Shown one piece after another: positions 46,417-54,227 of a stretch of 64,000 nucleotides of DNA. Every line of letters begins with the position of its first letter. The first letter of the stretch is position 1. Location of the stretch: the NCBI RefSeq assembly GCF_000255115.2, contig NC_018068.1, positions 2,699,977 through 2,763,976 of the forward strand, given 5' to 3'. The position numbers were made by a program, and so were the translations under genes. Under the pieces are notes generated by a model, which saw nothing but the letters and a program-made list of their open reading frames with translations, was not told where the DNA came from and did no database searches. The stretch comes from Desulfosporosinus acidiphilus SJ4. Its GTDB lineage: Bacteria > Bacillota > Desulfitobacteriia > Desulfitobacteriales > Desulfitobacteriaceae.

Positions 46417-46675
46417 ATCTCCACCGCCCAGTTATAATTCCGGCAAGTATTTAACAAATGCTCTAGGTATTATGTGCACATGTAGTTGATTTTAATGCTT
46501 TTGTACTAATTCAAATGCTGCAAATACATCAAAGAGTACTTGCATCCGAGGTGATGGCGAACACTATTGCATTGGCAAGCGGTGATAATTCAAGGAAACT
46601 TCTCCCACAATTTAGGCAAGTTCTCATACTTAACTGGATTAGTTTTAGGTGTGAGTGGAAAGCCTTTTGATGAAT

Positions 46676-47593
46676 TCACAAGGATTCTGTTTCCCTTATG
46701 CCAATATTTAATTTTTTATTATGTGGCCAAGCTGCCAAAATAGCTCCTAATAAGACACAGGCGGCACCGATACCTTGAGTAGTATTTAAATACTCACCTA
46801 AGAGAATATAAGCTAAACCTACTGTTAACACCGGCTCCAAAGTACTGACAATAGAGGCTGTCGTTGGTCCAACTCTCCGAAGCCCCCCAAAAAAAGTTAA
46901 GATAGCTATGATGGTAGATAAAATTGCAATCCCCAAAATATCCAGCCAGGTTAAAACTGAGATATTCCAAGTGAATCCCTGAATCACACCGGTTAACCCA
47001 TAGGTTACACAGGCTGCACTTGAAATCACTGCAGAACTAAGCAACGGGCTAACAGAATTTATGACGCGATTGCTCGTTAAAATATAGACTGAATAAATTG
47101 CTGAAGCACCCAAAGCGCATAATATACCAAGAACATTCAATCCTCCAAAGTTTAATCCTAAAACAAAGATTAATCCTATAATGGAAAACAACAAACCGCC
47201 GACTTTTATAACAGAAAGTCTTTCTTGTTTAGTTGCCAAAGCTAAGATTGTAACTAGAATCGGGTATACATAAAAAATAAGAGAAGCCATGGATGCCGGA
47301 ATAAATTTTACAGCTGAAATATATAACCCGGCTTGCCCTGCATAAATTATTCCGCCAAGCAACCAAAGTCGCAAAAAGTCTCGTTTGGCTAAATGGATAG
47401 TACTTTTTCTCACGATAATTAGACCCCAAAAAACCGCGGCGGCAATCAGAAAACGTATAAACAAAACCGTTGCCAAACTTGCTCCGCCCGCAAAAACAAA
47501 TTTCCCAAAGATGGGATAGAAGGCAAAACCTAAGGCGGATATAAGAATTGCCACTATTCCACGACCGTGTCCATTGCTCCTCACGTTATTCAT
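46676..47593 (-). CDS. EamA/DMT superfamily transporter
   Basis: 305 residues with ten predicted helices in two EamA halves: FAFYPIFGKFVFAGGASLATVLFIRFLIA near the start and VGPTTASIVSTLEPVLTVGLAYILLGEYL in the second half. GGAGATGAC precedes the ATG. It differs clearly in sequence from the other EamA protein at about 12 kb, so the two are not recent duplicates. The substrate is unknown. Confidence 0.9.
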   Translation of the reverse strand: MNNVRSNGHGRGIVAILISALGFAFYPIFGKFVFAGGASLATVLFIRFLIAAAVFWGLIIVRKSTIHLAKRDFLRLWLLGGIIYAGQAGLYISAVKFIPASMASLIFYVYPILVTILALATKQERLSVIKVGGLLFSIIGLIFVLGLNFGGLNVLGILCALGASAIYSVYILTSNRVINSVSPLLSSAVISSAACVTYGLTGVIQGFTWNISVLTWLDILGIAILSTIIAILTFFGGLRRVGPTTASIVSTLEPVLTVGLAYILLGEYLNTTQGIGAACVLLGAILAAWPHNKKLNIGIRETESL

Positions 47594-47765
47594 TTTGTCA
47601 TCTCCAGAATTATTTTCAACAATTTATATTACCATGTTTAATTGTGCGATGACAATTTATTCTCAACCGATGTTTTTCTTTCCCTATAGAGATCCCTTCA
47701 ACTATCGTAATAACTAGACCACCAGGAAAGTAGACCAGCGCATCCTTTCTGATAGTACAAAAAAA

Positions 47766-47802
47766 GTCAATCAGCAAGAGCCTTAATCTCTGGCTGATTG
47801 AC
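47766..47802 (-). terminator. Terminator after amt
   Basis: GTCAATCAGC and GCTGATTGAC pair, with an inner AGAG/CTCT, and TTTTTTTG follows on the minus strand. It ends transcription directly after amt, showing that no glnK gene is co-transcribed downstream. Confidence 0.88.
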
Positions 47803-47821
47803 CTATATTCCATTTTTAAAA

Positions 47822-49036
47822 TTACAAATAGGCTGTTTCACCGTGCAGAATTGCATCCAGTCCCTTTATTTCCACTTCCTTAGGCACACGCACAGATTCA
47901 AAAACATTTATAATTTTTAAGATAAGATACGTTACACCAAAAGCATAAAGAGCCGTGAAAGCAACCCCTAGTATTTGAATTAAAAATTGATGCAGATTTC
48001 CTTGAACCAGACCGCTCGTATGATTAACGCTCGATATTGCAAATACACCCACCAAAATTGATCCTAGAATACCTCCGACTCCATGCACTCCCCAAACGTC
48101 AAGAGCATCATCCCAATCGAGTTTTATGCGTAATTGAACCGCTGCATAACAAACAACCCCAGCCAGTAAACCGATGATAGCAGCTCCCCAAGGCCGGACA
48201 TAGCCTGCAGCAGGCGTAATAGTTGCTAAGCCAGCAACTGCACCAGTAAGAACACCTAACATGGTCGGTTTTTTCTCATGAATCCAAGATATAATAAGCC
48301 AGGCAATCATGGCCAGGGAACCTGCAATATCGGTATTGACGCAAGCGGTTGCCGCAACACCATTAGCAGCTAACGCACTGCCGCCATTAAATCCAAACCA
48401 GCCAAACCATAAGAGTCCTGTCCCCAAAGCAACAAAGGCAATGTTATGCGGCGCAGTGCTCTCTCCTGGTTGCAAAACTCGTTTTCCAACGAAAAACACT
48501 GAGGCCAAAGCGGCAATTCCGGCAGTAACATGAACAACAATACCGCCTGCAAAATCAACAAGCCCCATTTGGGCCAGAAAGCCTCCACCCCAGACCCAAT
48601 GAGCCACAGGTATATAGACAAAAATACTCCATAATACTAAAAACTTAAGATAACTTTTAAAACTTATCCTATCGGCAAAGGCCCCGGTAATCAAAGCAGG
48701 CGTAATTACGGCAAACATCTCTTGATAAAAGAAAAATACTAGGAAAGGTATGGTTGGCCCATAAGCCGGATTTGGGGTCATGCCCACTCCGCTTAAACCA
48801 AAATATTGTAAACTTCCTATAATACCATGAAAATCTTTACCAAAGGCTAGACTAAATCCTCCCAGGACCCAAATGGCCGTCACGATTCCCATTGAAACAA
48901 AGTTCTGAATCATGATTGTCAATACGTTCTTCTTTCTTACCAGGCCACCGTAAAAAAATGCTAAACCCGGGGTCATAAGACAGACCAAAGCGGCACTTAT
49001 TAAAACAAACGCCGTATCTCCTGTATTAATCATCAT
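47822..49036 (-). CDS. amt: Ammonium transporter
   Basis: 404 residues with the eleven-helix Amt pattern. The pore twin histidines are in GGIVVHVTAG and WGVHGVGG, and the Phe gate region and binding site are in LLWFGWFGFNGGSAL and FYQEMFAVITPALI. It conducts ammonium across the cytoplasmic membrane. GGGAGG precedes the ATG. Usually a PII gene (glnK) follows amt; here a terminator follows instead. The next genes upstream encode a response regulator and an Amt-histidine kinase, which probably control it. Confidence 0.96.
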   Translation of the reverse strand: MMINTGDTAFVLISAALVCLMTPGLAFFYGGLVRKKNVLTIMIQNFVSMGIVTAIWVLGGFSLAFGKDFHGIIGSLQYFGLSGVGMTPNPAYGPTIPFLVFFFYQEMFAVITPALITGAFADRISFKSYLKFLVLWSIFVYIPVAHWVWGGGFLAQMGLVDFAGGIVVHVTAGIAALASVFFVGKRVLQPGESTAPHNIAFVALGTGLLWFGWFGFNGGSALAANGVAATACVNTDIAGSLAMIAWLIISWIHEKKPTMLGVLTGAVAGLATITPAAGYVRPWGAAIIGLLAGVVCYAAVQLRIKLDWDDALDVWGVHGVGGILGSILVGVFAISSVNHTSGLVQGNLHQFLIQILGVAFTALYAFGVTYLILKIINVFESVRVPKEVEIKGLDAILHGETAYL

Positions 49037-49099
49037 AATCCTCCCATTTATTAATTTTTAAAGTCAAATAAATCTTAAACTAAAACGAAGGATTAATTA

Positions 49100-49139
49100 A
49101 TACGGGATTTACTGTATTATACGGCAATTTTCACTGTAT
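49100..49139 (-). promoter_or_regulatory. Tandem direct repeats upstream of amt, candidate regulator sites
   Basis: Two neighbouring units, ATACGGGATTTACTGTAT (49100-49117) and ATACGGCAATTTTCACTGTAT (49119-49139) on the plus strand, share ATACGG and ACTGTAT. They lie 65 to 105 bases upstream of the amt start, between amt and the response regulator gene. Binding by the adjacent LuxR-type regulator is inferred. Confidence 0.5.
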
Positions 49140-49158
49140 TTAATTTTCGCCCTATTAA

Positions 49159-49806
49159 TTATACCTCGATGATATGATTTCGAACTGCATATAAAACTAA
49201 ATCGGCTAGGCTTTTAAATTCCATTTTATGCATGATATTAGACCTATGAGTTTCCACGGTTTTTAAACTCAAATTCAGCATGTTGGCTATTTGTTTGTTA
49301 CTATTTCCTTCAGCAAGAAGCTGGATTATTTCTCTTTCTCTTGAAGAAATAAGTTCATCGGGCTCTCCCTTCTTAAGATTAAAATTCTTCACAAAGCCGG
49401 CTACGACCGTGGAAGTAATATCTGTTGAAAGATATATTCCACCTAATTGTACTATTCTAATTGCCTTTAATAATTCTTCGAGTGCATTATCCTTTAATAC
49501 ATAGCCACTAACCTGCGACTGATAGGCCCGGGCCACAAATTCTTCATTCTTATGCATTGTTAAGATTATTACTTTTATTTCTGGGCAATCTCTTTTAATT
49601 CGTTCTGCCACTTCCAAACCATTAAGCCGGGGAAGAGAAATATCTAGTATAGCGATATCCGGTTTTAAGCGCAGAATTTCCTGCAATGCCATCTGCCCAT
49701 CAGGGGCCTCACCAATTATTTCTATATCATTTTCTTGTTGGAGTAAAATAAGTAATGATTCTCGGAGTATTTTATGATCATCTGCTAAAAATACTTTAAT
49801 CTTCAA
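49159..49806 (-). CDS. NarL/FixJ-type response regulator
   Basis: 215 residues starting at a TTG, six bases after GGAGGTG inside the end of the kinase gene. The receiver domain has FLADDHK, the phosphorylation Asp in IAILDISLPRLNG and the Lys in YVLKDNA. The C-terminal LuxR-type helix-turn-helix reads LLAEGNSNKQIANMLNLSLKTVETHRSNIMHK. An 11-base overlap with the kinase gene indicates coupled translation. It is the obvious partner of the Amt-kinase, and amt next door is the likely target. Confidence 0.95.
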   Translation of the reverse strand: MKIKVFLADDHKILRESLLILLQQENDIEIIGEAPDGQMALQEILRLKPDIAILDISLPRLNGLEVAERIKRDCPEIKVIILTMHKNEEFVARAYQSQVSGYVLKDNALEELLKAIRIVQLGGIYLSTDITSTVVAGFVKNFNLKKGEPDELISSREREIIQLLAEGNSNKQIANMLNLSLKTVETHRSNIMHKMEFKSLADLVLYAVRNHIIEV

Positions 49807-51727
49807 AAGGCACCTCCATCATCAATGAAGTTCCTTGGCCTTCTGCCGTTATAATCTGAAGTCTCCCGCCCAGCATTTGCAATCTTTCCTGAATCGAATT
49901 CAACCCCAATCCCGTATGTACTCCATCGGCCTCAAAACCTACTCCATTATCGCTGACCTGAAACAAATACAAATTCCTTTTAAGCCTTACAAAATTAACG
50001 TTTACCATTGTTGCCCGAGCATGTTTTAAGATATTTGTCAAACATTCCTGAATTACTCGATATATATTCAAGACCGCAGCATCCTCCCAAGCAGGCATTT
50101 CCGTTAATAAATTAAATTCCGATTTGATGCCTGTAGTCTTTTCAAAGTTCTTTATTAAAACTTCAATTGCAGTACTAAGACCCTTTTCCCGTAAAAAGGC
50201 TGGTTTCAAATTAAATAGCACAGCCCTAATATCCTCTATAGTTTGGGTTGCAAGGTTAACAGTTCCTTCAACTTGATTGCCCAATTTATTATCTTTGTAC
50301 TCTGTTTTAACCTTATTTGCAATCATACCCAATTGTAATTTTAAAGCCGCCAAGGATTGTCCAACGCCATCATGGATATCTCTTGCCAATTTAAGCCGTT
50401 CATGCTCCTGCGTTTCTACCAAAAGTTTAGCCTGTTTCTGCAATAATTGATTTTGAGCATGAATTTTCAGATTGAGATCTTGTGTTAAATTTTCATAATG
50501 TGTCATTTTCAAATAGTCTTGCCATGAATAAATATCAGCAAATTCAACAATGTTTAACCCTTTGTCCTCTTCTTCTTCGGTTACCCGTAAGCCGAGTGTT
50601 TTTTTGATTGTATAAAACATTAACAGACCCAAACCAAAGGCCCAGACAAAATTAAGTATTACCCCCGATAACTGAACTAGAATCTTAACTATACGTGTTT
50701 GGCCTCCAAGAAATTCTACGGGAGTAAATAAAGCTAATAATATGGTCCCTGCAGCACCTCCAAAACCGTGTATAGGTACTGCACCCACAGCATCATCTAA
50801 TCCTAGTTTTTCTAGCAATAAGCTAGCTAAAACAACGACCACCCCTGCGATAAACCCTACCATAACCGCTTGAAAAGGATAAAGATAATTAGACCCAGCC
50901 GTTATTGCCACTAATCCACCCAAGGCGCCTGAAAAAACAGCTTCCATATAACTATGATTTTTAATAAAGACACTGGTTGTCAGTACAGCACCAACAACCC
51001 CTGCTGCTGCTGAAAAATTTGTATTTAAGAGGATTAGCCCAACACGATCATTGAATTCCAAAAGGCTTCCTCCATTAAACCCGAACCAACTAAACCATAA
51101 AATAAATGTTCCCAATACAGCAAACGGTATATTCGATCTCCCTAATTTCTTAATTCTCCCATGATCGTCCCACTTATCCTTACGCGGCCCCACAATGATA
51201 ATTCCTGCTAAAGAGACCCAGCCCGCAGTGCAATGGACGACTGTGGCTCCTGCAAAATCCATAAATCCCAACTGTTTTAGCCAGGCCGACTGATTGGTAA
51301 ACATATCTGCCCACACCCAGTGCCCATATAAAGGATAGATAAATCCTGCCAGAAAAACGTCAGCAATTAATAAGGGCAAAAGTCTGGTTCTCTCCGTCAT
51401 ACTCCCAGATACAATTGTTACTGCTGTTCCGGCAAACATTAATTCAAAAAATACAAAAACAAAGCCCAGGGAATTGTGTGCTTGAGATAGGTTATTAAGA
51501 AACCAGAAATTGCCGCCAAAAAGCCCCCAATGACTCTTTCCGAACATAAGTGCAAATCCTATAAAACAATAAACTAAAGTTGTAATGACAAATGTAATGA
51601 TATTTTCAATGGCAACACTAATGACATTTTTGGATTGAATGAAACCAACTTCATAACAAACAAAACCCGCTTGCATAAAGAATACAAAACATGCACTGAC
51701 AATGATCCATAAATGATTAATACTCAT
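49796..51727 (-). CDS. Amt-type ammonium sensor fused to histidine kinase
   Basis: 643 residues from the ATG at 51727; an earlier GTG lies on the ribosome site. Residues about 1-405 form an eleven-helix Amt domain with both pore histidines (ATVVHCTAGW and VPIHGFGGAAG) and an ILWFSWFGFNGGSLLEF segment. A linker and coiled coil lead to a HisKA_3 kinase: phosphorylated His in RDIHDGVGQSLAALK, N box ECLTNILKHA, and DNGVGFEADG with GLGLNSIQERL. The domain order matches the Amt-kinase sensors described from Kuenenia, where ammonium binding signals rather than being transported. Conserved pore residues leave transport possible. Confidence 0.95.
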   Translation of the reverse strand: MSINHLWIIVSACFVFFMQAGFVCYEVGFIQSKNVISVAIENIITFVITTLVYCFIGFALMFGKSHWGLFGGNFWFLNNLSQAHNSLGFVFVFFELMFAGTAVTIVSGSMTERTRLLPLLIADVFLAGFIYPLYGHWVWADMFTNQSAWLKQLGFMDFAGATVVHCTAGWVSLAGIIIVGPRKDKWDDHGRIKKLGRSNIPFAVLGTFILWFSWFGFNGGSLLEFNDRVGLILLNTNFSAAAGVVGAVLTTSVFIKNHSYMEAVFSGALGGLVAITAGSNYLYPFQAVMVGFIAGVVVVLASLLLEKLGLDDAVGAVPIHGFGGAAGTILLALFTPVEFLGGQTRIVKILVQLSGVILNFVWAFGLGLLMFYTIKKTLGLRVTEEEEDKGLNIVEFADIYSWQDYLKMTHYENLTQDLNLKIHAQNQLLQKQAKLLVETQEHERLKLARDIHDGVGQSLAALKLQLGMIANKVKTEYKDNKLGNQVEGTVNLATQTIEDIRAVLFNLKPAFLREKGLSTAIEVLIKNFEKTTGIKSEFNLLTEMPAWEDAAVLNIYRVIQECLTNILKHARATMVNVNFVRLKRNLYLFQVSDNGVGFEADGVHTGLGLNSIQERLQMLGGRLQIITAEGQGTSLMMEVPFED

Positions 51728-52163
51728 GCAGTATTTCACTCCACATAAACCATAAAAATAATCCTGTACGAAAATTCTAAACTTTTATGTGCTGAATTAA
51801 TTATAAATTTTATTTCGCTGCAGTTATCTTACCAAGAAAACGTTTCCATTTATACGTATGTTACAAATAATTTACTCGCCAGAATAAGGAGTTAGGTTCT
51901 ACCCATTTGGGTAAAGTGCCCTCGATTTGTGAAAAAATATCAACTCATCATTTCCTGACCTTTGGGGAACAGTACTCATGGGTACAACGAGAGGCTGCTC
52001 CATTTTAGTTAGAGAAATTTCGGTCGTTGACGATTATCTGATATTTCCGTTTACGTCTGTTTGGATTTTGCACTTTGAGTAGTCGCGCGTTTCAAAAAAG
52101 TTCACCCTTAATCCTAGAGTATCTTAAAATTATATTTGCTGCTTATCCCTACAGAGTTAGAAT
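51728..52163. other. Intergenic, nothing recognised
   Basis: About 430 AT-rich bases between the start of the Amt-kinase gene and the end of the deaminase gene, both on the minus strand. I find no frame with a ribosome site, no clear terminator and no repeat. The Amt-kinase promoter must lie at the left end. Confidence 0.4.
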
Positions 52164-52634
52164 TTAACCTTTTATATTGTGAGAAAAATAGCTTGCCAAT
52201 ACTTGAAGACTTTCATCCCGCAATATTCCTGCTGTCACCTCTGGTTTAAATGGTGAGTTATTAAATACAATTTGACAGCACTGACTGCCGTTTTCACCCA
52301 ATATGTTACATAAGTCAATATCACTGGCTCCATAAACCAGTCTGCCAAGCTTGGTCCAAACCATTGCTCCACAACACATGAAACATGGCTCACAACTTGA
52401 ATATAGCGTATATTCTCGTAAATCAACAATATGTGTCTCATAACAGAACTTCCGAATTAATCCGGCTTCGGCGTGAAATGTCGGGTCAGTTGCAGTATAT
52501 ATCTGATTTTCATTGGTATAAACTATTTCATTATCTTTCACAAGAACCGCCCCAAAAGGTTCATTGCCATGTTCTACCGCTGAAATAGCCAATTCAATTG
52601 CTATCTTCATGAAAAATTCATCTGTTTTAGCCAT
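52164..52634 (-). CDS. Nucleoside/guanine deaminase-like protein
   Basis: 156 residues from the ATG at 52634, seven bases after GGAGG; earlier in-frame ATG codons lie in or before that ribosome site. The zinc-binding cytidine-deaminase-fold motifs are HAE (TFHAEAGLIRKF) and PCxxC (SSCEPCFMCCGAMVW). Length is close to Bacillus guanine deaminase GuaD and longer than free cytidine deaminase. It may deaminate guanine or a modified nucleoside; tRNA editing (TadA) is less likely from the C-terminal sequence. It stands alone. Confidence 0.85.
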   Translation of the reverse strand: MAKTDEFFMKIAIELAISAVEHGNEPFGAVLVKDNEIVYTNENQIYTATDPTFHAEAGLIRKFCYETHIVDLREYTLYSSCEPCFMCCGAMVWTKLGRLVYGASDIDLCNILGENGSQCCQIVFNNSPFKPEVTAGILRDESLQVLASYFSHNIKG

Positions 52635-52735
52635 TTTTAGACCTCCAACCATTCTTTACTACTAATGAGCAAATTATGTTGCAGAAATTTTGCAAGGGCC
52701 ACTCTCTATTTGCATTCGTTCCCTATTTTCCCATA

Positions 52736-52765
52736 TTTACAATATCCTTACTATATATACATAAT
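52736..52765 (+). promoter_or_regulatory. Possible promoter of the micro-protein genes
   Basis: TTTACA and CATAAT are separated by 18 bases, about 75 bases before the first micro-protein ATG at 52841. The match is moderate; a sporulation sigma factor could be used instead. Confidence 0.4.
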
Positions 52766-52840
52766 ATGGAACTAAACCTCCTATGTTTTCATAAAGTGTA
52801 CTAGGTTAATAATCTATTTCAAATATAAGGAGGGGGTATT

Positions 52841-52906
52841 ATGTGGTGGGGTCCTCGCTGGTGGGGGATTGGTTTCGGTTGGCCGTTCTTTGGTCCTTGG
52901 TGGTAG
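52841..52906 (+). CDS. Trp/Gly-rich micro-protein, 21 residues
   Basis: The ATG follows AAGGAGGGGGTATT. The peptide MWWGPRWWGIGFGWPFFGP ends in two more tryptophans: seven of 21 residues are Trp and five are Gly. It closely resembles in composition and motif order (GFGW-P-F) the 27-residue peptide at 11110-11193. It opens a run of three tiny plus-strand genes, each with its own ribosome site. Function unknown; location at the membrane or in a spore layer is a guess. Confidence 0.65.
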   Translation: MWWGPRWWGIGFGWPFFGPWW

Positions 52907-52987
52907 TAATTAACTAATGTTAATTAATAATTTTACTTTAAAAGTTTGTTTCTTCCTAACTATTTTTTATTAAGGGAGGATTTTAAA

Positions 52988-53092
52988 ATGGCATATGGTG
53001 TTGACGGTGTTTGTACCCCTAATTTTCTTCCCGGTATTGGTATAGTTGTTGTTATTATTCTTCTGCTTATCGCTATGGGAATAGTATTTTAA
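52988..53092 (+). CDS. Micro membrane protein, 34 residues (YjcZ-like)
   Basis: The ATG follows AAGGGAGGATTTTAAA. The peptide starts MAYGVDGVCTPNFLPG and ends with a single hydrophobic helix of about 18 residues (IVVVIILLLIAMGIVF). A glycine-rich start and a C-terminal helix recall the YjcZ family of small Bacillus sporulation proteins, but similarity is too short to be certain. It is 81 bases after the Trp-rich micro-gene. Confidence 0.65.
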   Translation: MAYGVDGVCTPNFLPGIGIVVVIILLLIAMGIVF

Positions 53093-53108
53093 TTTAAAGG
53101 AGAGTGTA

Positions 53109-53282
53109 ATGATGTACGGATATCTTGGTCATTATCCTAACATTTCACCAGTAGGGGCTCCTCCCCACATCGGTCCTATCACAACCTGTCGGCCAGTCTG
53201 TTTTCCTGTTACTGGATGCGTTGGTGTAAGTATTATTTTCATCGCTGTATTAATTCTTATCGCTTTAGGAGTAATTTTTTAG
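53109..53282 (+). CDS. Small membrane protein, 57 residues (paralogue of the previous)
   Basis: AAAGGAG lies six bases before the first of two adjacent ATG codons; either may be used. The N-terminus MYGYLGHYPNISPVGAPPHI is Gly/Pro/Tyr-rich, followed by CRPVCFPVTGC and a C-terminal helix ending LILIALGVIF. The tail closely matches that of the preceding 34-residue protein (LLLIAMGIVF), so the two are related. A hairpin terminator follows. Spore or membrane location is inferred. Confidence 0.7.
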   Translation: MMYGYLGHYPNISPVGAPPHIGPITTCRPVCFPVTGCVGVSIIFIAVLILIALGVIF

Positions 53283-53339
53283 ATCAATTCCTTCCAGTGT
53301 TCCGAAAGAATTATTTATTCGTTTGCTAATATCAGACTT

Positions 53340-53372
53340 CCCCCGCTGTTTTAGGCGGGGGATTTCTAGTTT
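53340..53372 (+). terminator. Terminator after the micro-protein genes
   Basis: CCCCCGC and GCGGGGG pair around TGTTTTAG, followed by ATTTCTAGTTT. It ends the three-gene run about 60 bases after the last stop. Confidence 0.75.
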
Positions 53373-53461
53373 GGGCCTTTAAAATGGCGGTTGTATTTTG
53401 GGTTTAAAAAACACAGAATTAACTTCTATGGAATAATATGGTGGCATAAGGAGGAGATGGA

Positions 53462-54169
53462 ATGGTTCAGCGGGATGAATTAAAGGGGCAATGCCCTCCG
53501 CATATTTGGTATCCGCCACACACTTGCCCTGCGAATTCACCGTTTGTCGAGTGGGGGAAGGGCGCTATCAATTCTTCAGAGACTTTCCCAAAACCTGAGC
53601 ATGAGTCTGTCGGACCTTCGGAACGAGATATTGCAGTTGCTGATATTTGGCCTTTACTGCCTGCGACTATTGGGGCTGGAGCAACGATCCTATTGTTGCT
53701 TATGGCAAACCATAAGCAATGGAATAATGAGCGAGACGACGAGGATTTTGAAGGATTTCCAGAACCTCAAGATACTCCGGTCGGCTCAGCCGTGGTCGTC
53801 ATATATTCGATAATCGCAACTGCGGGTGTCTCGTACTATGTGTTTAGGGTGTTAACATCTACCGATGGGCATATGCTTACGACATTTATTCCTGTGGCCT
53901 CAGCCATTTCTCTTCTATTGATTTATTTTGCTGCTGCTTATGATCTTGAATATCACATGGTTCCGGGAAGTTTTTCAGGAAAACGTTTCGGAAATGACAT
54001 CGTCTCCGAATTATTTACATTTGTCTATTTTAGTGTTACAACCTTTGCTACTGCAAGCATGGGAGACTTCTCACCGATAAGTGATGCCTCAAGAATTCTA
54101 GTAACCCTTGAAGTCCTATTCTTTATATATATCTTTACCATGGGGATTGTATTTTTTGCTGATCCCTAA
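53462..54169 (+). CDS. Channel-like membrane protein with altered selectivity filter
   Basis: 235 residues; AAGGAGGAG precedes the ATG. A soluble N-terminus (about 1-58) rich in Pro and His is followed by helices at about 60-82, 107-128 and 137-158, then a pore-loop-like segment and a last helix (about 210-232). The segment FVYFSVTTFATASMGDFSP strongly recalls the two-helix potassium channel pore (TxxTVGYGDxxP), but the filter GYG reads SMG. It may be a pore of different selectivity or a non-conducting relative. I do not recognise a named family. Confidence 0.7.
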   Translation: MVQRDELKGQCPPHIWYPPHTCPANSPFVEWGKGAINSSETFPKPEHESVGPSERDIAVADIWPLLPATIGAGATILLLLMANHKQWNNERDDEDFEGFPEPQDTPVGSAVVVIYSIIATAGVSYYVFRVLTSTDGHMLTTFIPVASAISLLLIYFAAAYDLEYHMVPGSFSGKRFGNDIVSELFTFVYFSVTTFATASMGDFSPISDASRILVTLEVLFFIYIFTMGIVFFADP

Positions 54170-54227
54170 ATTTTAAGTGTACTCATCGGTTTGATTGAAA
54201 ACAGCCGCTCCCATCATGCCTTGATGC

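Noticed and set aside
46472-46650. Plus-strand open stretch of about 60 codons downstream of the EamA gene
   Set aside because: The composition is protein-like, but no ribosome site or recognisable family is present, so chance is likely.
47616-47813. Minus-strand frame of 65 codons between amt and the EamA gene
   Set aside because: It begins inside the amt terminator hairpin region and has no ribosome site.
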